37,738 nt of DNA, from the NCBI GenBank assembly GCA_002451555.1, contig DKCU01000067.1, positions 1 to 37,738 on the forward strand. Reading direction: 5' to 3'. This document shows, in pieces, positions 33,757-37,738 of this stretch. Under the pieces are notes generated by a model, which was not told the origin of the DNA, did not search any database, and worked only from the letters and a program-made list of their open reading frames with translations. The position numbers and the translations under genes were made by a program. This stretch comes from Candidatus Segatella albertsiae. GTDB taxonomy: Bacteria; Bacteroidota; Bacteroidia; Bacteroidales; Bacteroidaceae. How positions within the stretch are numbered: the stretch's first letter is position 1; each line of letters starts with the position of its first letter.

Positions 33757-34704
33757 ATGAGTTTAACAAAGAAAATAAAGAAAATTTCAGTGGTCGCATT
33801 GTTTGCGCTAACAACCGTTCCCTCATTTGGGCAAGACTTGTTGGCACGACAAGCACCAGTTGACCATCGAATGAAGTCGATAGATACATTAGCAGTGTCT
33901 CATTATAGAATGATGGAAGACAAAGAGAATCCTTCAGCCGAGCTGTACCAAGATTTCTCCAACAAGTACGCCCACAGAGCGACAACTCTGCCAGAGCACT
34001 TCCGCATTGACCTCCGTCATTTCTGCATGCCAACTCCTAGTCGCGTTGTCACAAGTAACTTCGGTTATCGTGCTAGCTTTGGCCGCCAACATAAAGGCAT
34101 GGATATCAAGGTTTATATTGGCGACACAATCCGCGCAGCCTTCTCAGGCAAAGTTCGCATCGTAAGATATGAGGGTGGTGGTTATGGTAAGTACATCGTT
34201 ATCCGTCACAACAATGGTTTGGAGACCATCTACGGTCACTTGTCCAAGCAGCTCGTTTCCGAGAACGACGAGGTAAAAGCTGGTGATGTCATCGGACTTG
34301 GTGGTAACACCGGACGAAGCACTGGTTCTCACCTCCACTTCGAGACTCGTCTCTGTGGTGTGGCATTGAACCCAGCCTTGTTCTTCGACTTCCGCAATCA
34401 GGATGTCACAGGCGACTTCTACAATTTCAATCGTGATACTTACGAGAGCGAATACGCTGAGGCAAATGCCGCTCGTGGCAAGATTGGCAATGGCGGTTAT
34501 ACCCGAGAGCAAGTCAATGGTGGCGAAGTGGGCAGATATGATGCCAACGCAGGTGCCGAGAAGCTCTACCACAAGGTGAAGTCTGGCGAGACTCTCAATT
34601 CCATCGCCGAGAAGCGTGGTGTGAGCGTAGAGCAGATTTGCCGCCTCAATGGTTACAAGAAGGATAAGAAGTTGACCCCTGGCCAGATTATCCGTTACTC
34701 TTGA
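33757..34704 (+). CDS. Secreted M23 metallopeptidase with C-terminal LysM domain
   Basis: 315 residues. The signal peptide ends VPSFGQ, so periplasmic. The LytM/M23 domain has zinc ligands H112 and D116 (HKGMD) and the HLH motif at 192-194 (SHLHFE), so the active site looks intact. A LysM peptidoglycan-binding domain occupies about 270-314 (HKVKSGETLNSIAEKRGVSV). It is expected to cleave peptidoglycan cross-bridges or to activate cell-division amidases. Single-gene unit with its own promoter and terminator. Confidence 0.93.
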   Translation: MSLTKKIKKISVVALFALTTVPSFGQDLLARQAPVDHRMKSIDTLAVSHYRMMEDKENPSAELYQDFSNKYAHRATTLPEHFRIDLRHFCMPTPSRVVTSNFGYRASFGRQHKGMDIKVYIGDTIRAAFSGKVRIVRYEGGGYGKYIVIRHNNGLETIYGHLSKQLVSENDEVKAGDVIGLGGNTGRSTGSHLHFETRLCGVALNPALFFDFRNQDVTGDFYNFNRDTYESEYAEANAARGKIGNGGYTREQVNGGEVGRYDANAGAEKLYHKVKSGETLNSIAEKRGVSVEQICRLNGYKKDKKLTPGQIIRYS

Positions 34705-34743
34705 TTTCCCCTTTCATAGAAAAAGATATTTTCCCATAAATAC

Positions 34744-34778
34744 AGCCCGGTACGAAACATTCGTATCGGGCTATTTTT
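34744..34778 (+). terminator. Rho-independent terminator of the M23 peptidase gene
   Basis: A 13-bp stem (34744-34756 with 34760-34772, one G-T pair), 3-nt loop ACA, followed by ATTTTT. It lies 40 bp past the stop. Confidence 0.9.
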
Positions 34779-34794
34779 ATGAGGTTGCCATGTT

Positions 34795-34837
34795 GGGTAA
34801 AAAGATGAGCCGAGATTTTCTCACGAAAATCTCGGCT
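34795..34837 (-). terminator. Strong hairpin, probable minus-strand terminator
   Basis: A perfect 14-bp stem GAGCCGAGATTTTC (34806-34819) and its complement (34824-34837) with a TCAC/GTGA loop. On the minus strand it is followed by ATCTTTTTACC. It ends transcription arriving from the GH5 side. Confidence 0.7.
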
Positions 34838-34946
34838 CTTATATATATAAACTCTACTAACATCTAGTAAAAGATTTTTGGTGATTAACTTAGCCTTTCT
34901 TCGCATTTTCTTGTACTTGTAAAAGATAATTTTTGTTCTACTTGTG

Positions 34947-35024
34947 CAAAGGTAGTCAATTATTTGATTACAGCCAAGCGAAATGCCCGTAAATAAAGGG
35001 GAATGTACAAATCACTCCCCTTGT
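34947..35024 (-). promoter_or_regulatory. Second copy of the GH5-type promoter and upstream element, downstream of the truncated GH5 gene
   Basis: On the minus strand: TTGG, 19-bp gap, TACCTTTG (-7 at 34954-34947). Upstream is an element GGGG-N2-TGATTTGT-N5-CCCC (35019-34998). The TGATTTG core centre (35011) is 60.5 bp from the -7 centre, exactly as in the promoter upstream of GH5. No intact gene follows it before the hairpin at 34837-34806. An ATG at 34906 opens a frame that merely runs through both hairpins. Confidence 0.65.
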
Positions 35025-36315
35025 TGAAACATATATAACACACTGTAAAAAGCCAAAAAACAAAAGCACAATCAACCATCAACGTGTTCTTGATACCAGC
35101 CTCACGGAGTTCCTTGATAGCCTTGACATAACCTTCTTCCCAAACGGCAGTGCCCTCAGCCCATTGGGCAACCCACTCATTGGAGATGTTGACAATGACA
35201 GTACTTTCATGACCTGCAAGAATATCCTTGATGCCTTTCCAATAATCGACCGTATTGTCCAAGTCGCTGATTTGGTTGCTACCCAAGGCATCGTGTACGC
35301 AAAGTACACATACCAACTTGTTGTCCTCACACAGGCGAATCAAGTTTCTAACCTCAGATTTATCACTATAAGTAAACTTCTGGCCATTGCTGATGCTGAT
35401 GCGAATGGTATTGCAACCAATACGCTTTGCAGCAGGAATTACCGTGTTTTCTACATCTTTGTACCAAGCAAAAGGATAGTTGACACCGCGCATGACAAAC
35501 TCTTTACCATTAGCATCCATCAACTTAGTTCCATCCACATAGAAACTTCCTTTAACGATGACAGGAGGCACATAGGTATCATGTTCGATACTAATCGTCT
35601 TCAGTATGAAGTTCTCGCCCTTGATACAAATACCCCCTTTGAAAATATCGATATTAAACTCATCGACACAAGCAGAATATTTACCTGTAAAACCTACACA
35701 ATTATATTTATTCTCTGTGACATACGCTGTAAAATCGTTGTTGGCAATCTGAATCTGAGCCGTAGAACTTGAAGATCCTGCAACAACGTCGCCCTTGAAG
35801 ACAACCAAGTCTCCAACCTTCAAATCTTCGAAAACCGAGCCGTCAATCTCCAATGTATTTTTCCAATCATTTCCAGCCTTGAAGGTTCCCCACCAAGCAT
35901 TTTCTTTATTTTCTTCTACAATCTCTTCATAAGTCTTAATTCGAACAGACAGCAATGTGAAGTTTGTACCCTTGATGTGGATGCCACCTTGGAAAAGAGC
36001 AAGATTAGTTTCATCTACATCCATCGTATAAGACCCATTGAAATCCACGCAGTTGTAGTCGGACGCAGTAATATAAGAAGACCAGTCGTTATTGGCTATC
36101 TGTATCTGCGCGCCACCATTGACTGCACCACTAAACACCACTTGGTCACCCACCTTCAGTGAAGAAAAAGAGGAACCAGACACATCAAGAACGGAGTTCC
36201 AGTTATCCGCCTTGAATTCACCACTCCAAACTTCTGTAGAAGCTTGAACTCTTGTCAATACCGACAATAGCAGTACCAACATACTAAAAAGTACTTTGTT
36301 CATTTTTTTAGTCAT
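34960..36315 (-). pseudogene. 3'-truncated GH5 (mannanase/endoglucanase-like) glycosidase with two N-terminal beta-sandwich modules
   Basis: 451 codons. A signal peptide (ending RVQAS) is followed by two similar non-catalytic domains (about 27-128 and 139-243) sharing KVGDxVVF, IQIANND and GGIxIKG; these are likely carbohydrate-binding or spacer modules. From about 262 a GH5 barrel begins (FYVDGTKLMDANGKEFVMRG) and holds the acid/base E380 in NISNEW. Similarity stops near DCA at about plus position 35066. The last 35 or so residues (after VDCA: FVFWLFTVCYICF...) are translated promoter DNA, so the second half of the barrel, with the nucleophile Glu, is missing and hydrolysis is not expected. 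The start is either the ATG at 36315 (inside a tandem duplication) or the Met four codons later. Substrate specificity within GH5 is uncertain. Confidence 0.8.
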
Positions 36316-36355
36316 TAATTATTAAGTTACAAATCATTAATTATTAAGTTACAAA
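36312..36355. repeat. Perfect 22-bp tandem duplication at the GH5 start
   Basis: Two identical 22-bp units (36312-36333 and 36334-36355), each beginning TCATTAATTATTAAG on the plus strand. The duplication doubles the ATG-containing leader segment just upstream of the GH5 coding start. Confidence 0.92.
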
Positions 36356-36369
36356 ATGTTTAACCGCTG

Positions 36370-36445
36370 CAAAAGTACATCATTTCCTAGTAATATATGC
36401 GAGAAATTCCCTTTATTTGAGGGGGTTAGACAAATCATACCCCTA
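36370..36445 (-). promoter_or_regulatory. GH5 promoter and upstream regulatory element
   Basis: The -7 box TACTTTTG on the minus strand (36377-36370) has no clear -33 TTTG. The upstream element GGGG-N2-TGATTTGT-N5-CCCC (36443-36422 on the minus strand) has its TGATTTG core centre (36434) 60.5 bp from the -7 centre. The same layout recurs at 34947-35024, with GGG-N-ATTTC also conserved between the two. Confidence 0.65.
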
Positions 36446-36465
36446 TTATCTACAAAGAGAAAACC

Positions 36466-36503
36466 AAAGAGGGTATGTCATAAGTCCATGACGCACCCTC
36501 TTT
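36466..36503 (-). terminator. Terminator after the smalltalk peptide gene
   Basis: The stem AAAGAGGGT (36466-36474) pairs with ACCCTCTTT (36495-36503), with an inner GTCAT/ATGAC pairing. On the minus strand it is followed by GGTTTTCTCTTTG. It lies 19 bp past the stop of the 30-codon gene. Confidence 0.7.
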
Positions 36504-36521
36504 ATACTTTTCTGTAGGATT

Positions 36522-36614
36522 TTAGATGCAGCTCGTTACTCCCAATGCAGTGCCGAGGGCGGCGAGAACGGTAATGACGATTTGCAAGATTTGCATCCAA
36601 ATTTCTGTCTTCAT
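36522..36614 (-). CDS. Smalltalk family peptide (30 residues)
   Basis: The 30-codon frame begins MKTEIWMQILQIV and ends ALGVTSCI. This pattern of a short polar start, a hydrophobic helix and a C-terminal GVTSC matches, from memory, the tiny Bacteroidota proteins annotated as 'smalltalk protein'. In relatives these are usually next to an HU-like DNA-binding protein and an Amidase_2 gene; here it stands alone, although an amidase of that type is at the far left of the window. The single hydrophobic stretch and terminal Cys suggest membrane association. A terminator follows directly. The function of the family is unknown to me. Confidence 0.75.
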   Translation of the reverse strand: MKTEIWMQILQIVITVLAALGTALGVTSCI

Positions 36615-36702
36615 AATAGTAAGTTTTTTAGTGGTTATCTGCATGATATTTTTGTACCAAGTTATTTTTTATCGTTATAACATGAAGAAACATGCCGAAA
36701 TT

Positions 36703-36734
36703 CTTGCGGTTATGAGAAATAAGTCGTATCTTTG
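36703..36734 (+). promoter_or_regulatory. Promoter of the PD-(D/E)XK nuclease gene
   Basis: CTTG (36703-36706), 20-bp gap, TATCTTTG (36727-36734), about 40 bp before the start codon at 36781. Confidence 0.65.
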
Positions 36735-36780
36735 CTCCCGAATCGCAATAGTGCGAAAACAAATTAAATTTCCAAATAGT

Positions 36781-37738
36781 ATGGCGGAATTTATCAACCC
36801 ACGTGTCGATTGGGCTTTCAAGCGCATATTCGGCAGTGAGGACACCAAGGAATGCCTCATAACCTTCCTCAACGGATTGTTTGCAGGCGAGTTTGAAATC
36901 AAGGACGTGAAGTTCGTCCCAGTGGAACAAACGAAAACCAACGAGGACGAGCGAGGAGTTGTCTTCGACGTGAAGTGCATCACGTCGGACGGTCGCCACG
37001 TCATCGTGGAGATGCAGAAGAAGAGCCAGGAGTACTTCGTCGATAGGGCATTGTTCTATACCTGCAAGGCGATAGTGGAACAGGGCAAGAAGGGGAAATG
37101 GAATTTCCATTTGGCTCCCGTCTATACGGTGTGTTTCATGGACTTCAGGGCGAAGAACAGCATACCGCGCCAGTTCAGGACAGACGTAGGACTGGGTATG
37201 TTGAAAGCAGTGGATGTGCAGATGCCAGCGCAGAAACAGGATGTCAAGGCAAATTCCAGTCCGGGGGAGAACGTCGAGTTGAAGCCCAAGGCTCAAAATG
37301 AGTATCAAACAGCCAGTTCGAAGTACTTTGAGCTTTCGGGAGTGAAGTATGGCTTTGAGAAAATGAGGATGGTCTTTTTGCAGCTTCCGCTTTTCAAGAA
37401 GAAAAAGCCTGTGGAGTGCATGGACATCTTCGATTGTTGGATATATATCATCAAGAATATGGAAAAATTGAAAGAAATGCCTTTTATAGACAAATATCCC
37501 GTCTTCCGCAAGTTAGCGGAGATAGGTGACCTCAGAAAGCTCACTCCCGAGGAACGTGAGTATTACGACGAGGACATCAAGGCGATGCGTGACCTGTACG
37601 CCATCAAGGTATGGGAGGAAAAGCAGAAGCGAATGGCCATAGAGGCTGCCACGAAAAGAGCTACCAAGAAAGGATTGAAGCAAGGAATCCAGCAAGGAAT
37701 CCAGCAAGGAATCCAGCAAGGAATCCAACAAGGAATCC
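36781..37738 (+). CDS. PD-(D/E)XK nuclease-family transposase (Rpn-like), partial at window edge
   Basis: Open from the ATG at 36781 to the window end (319 codons seen, no stop). The start MAEFINPRVDWAFKRIFGSE is the typical opening of the PDDEXK_2 transposase/Rpn family (FINP...D.AFK.IFG). The nuclease core is visible as D in GVVFDVKC and E-x-Q in HVIVEMQKK, with the family's usual Gln in place of Lys, followed by YFVDRALFYTCKAI. The C-terminal part is helical and charged. It enters a 12-bp repeat encoding QGIQ at least four times, which continues off the window. Relatives are DNA endonucleases linked to recombination and spread within genomes; no terminal inverted repeats were seen here. 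Confidence 0.88.
   Translation, partial: MAEFINPRVDWAFKRIFGSEDTKECLITFLNGLFAGEFEIKDVKFVPVEQTKTNEDERGVVFDVKCITSDGRHVIVEMQKKSQEYFVDRALFYTCKAIVEQGKKGKWNFHLAPVYTVCFMDFRAKNSIPRQFRTDVGLGMLKAVDVQMPAQKQDVKANSSPGENVELKPKAQNEYQTASSKYFELSGVKYGFEKMRMVFLQLPLFKKKKPVECMDIFDCWIYIIKNMEKLKEMPFIDKYPVFRKLAEIGDLRKLTPEEREYYDEDIKAMRDLYAIKVWEEKQKRMAIEAATKRATKKGLKQGIQQGIQQGIQQGIQQGI
37681..37738 (+). repeat. 12-bp in-frame tandem repeat (QGIQ)n, truncated by window end
   Basis: CAAGGAATCCAG repeats from 37681 to the last base with one silent change. Since the period is a multiple of three, copy-number change alters C-terminal length without breaking the frame. Confidence 0.92.

Noticed and set aside
34688..34906. 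72-codon minus-strand frame downstream of the truncated GH5 gene
   Set aside because: It reads through two strong hairpins and overlaps the end of the M23 peptidase gene. Translation is low-complexity and basic with no domain.
34960..35065. C-terminal hydrophobic tail of the GH5 product as a genuine membrane anchor
   Set aside because: The hydrophobic stretch is a translation of T-rich promoter DNA that matches the control region upstream of GH5, so it is a by-product of the truncation.
1..37738. tRNA, rRNA and riboswitch search by eye
   Set aside because: No cloverleaf with a CCA-adjacent acceptor, no rRNA stretch and no riboswitch core was recognised. A covariance-model scan would be needed to exclude them.

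Overview
The window comes from a member of the Bacteroidota, most likely Prevotellaceae close to Segatella (Prevotella) copri. This rests on two SusC/SusD outer-membrane import systems, promoters with the Bacteroidota -7 box TAnnTTTG, a FecR/ECF-sigma pair, an UpxY-like NusG paralogue, a 30-residue 'smalltalk' peptide and moderate GC. The species is an inference.

Left end (1-2800): a peptidoglycan amidase preceded by a 25-bp tandem repeat. It converges with an orphan NusG-family gene whose reading frame breaks at a run of nine G/C inside the KOW domain. Removing one base restores a 561-residue protein: NusG-N, KOW and a large unrecognised C-terminal region.

Starch/maltodextrin utilisation locus (2800-18040): malQ (GH77 with CBM20-like modules), an SLC45/GPH-like sugar transporter and a LacI-family regulator lie on the minus strand. 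Divergent from them are susC, susD, susE, susF and a secreted GH13 amylase. Near-identical 14-16 bp palindromes (core TGCAAACGTTTGCA) lie upstream of susC, the amylase and malQ, each exactly 65 bp from the centre of the -7 box (66 bp for lacI). This suggests the LacI protein activates these promoters. Two sites are paired with a perfect FNR/CRP-type box (TTGAT-N4-ATCAA). The expected flow is surface starch binding and cleavage (SusDEF, GH13), TonB-dependent import (SusC), inner-membrane uptake (MFS) and cytoplasmic processing (MalQ).

Middle (18050-29200): an ABC exporter and NAD kinase on the minus strand. Then comes a TlpA-like thioredoxin, FecR anti-sigma, SusC with an STN domain and SusD operon, with an ECF sigma gene convergent at its end. 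This is a trans-envelope-regulated importer of unknown substrate.

Housekeeping block (29200-34780): a DJ-1/YajL protein, ispD, two families of intergenic tandem repeats, recG, a small unknown protein and an M23/LysM peptidase.

Right end (34790-37738): a 3'-truncated GH5 gene flanked on both sides by the same promoter architecture, the smalltalk peptide, and a PD-(D/E)XK transposase-family nuclease running off the window with in-frame QGIQ repeats. A repeat family built from TTCACTCT units occurs at three places, one of them in frame inside the sugar transporter.
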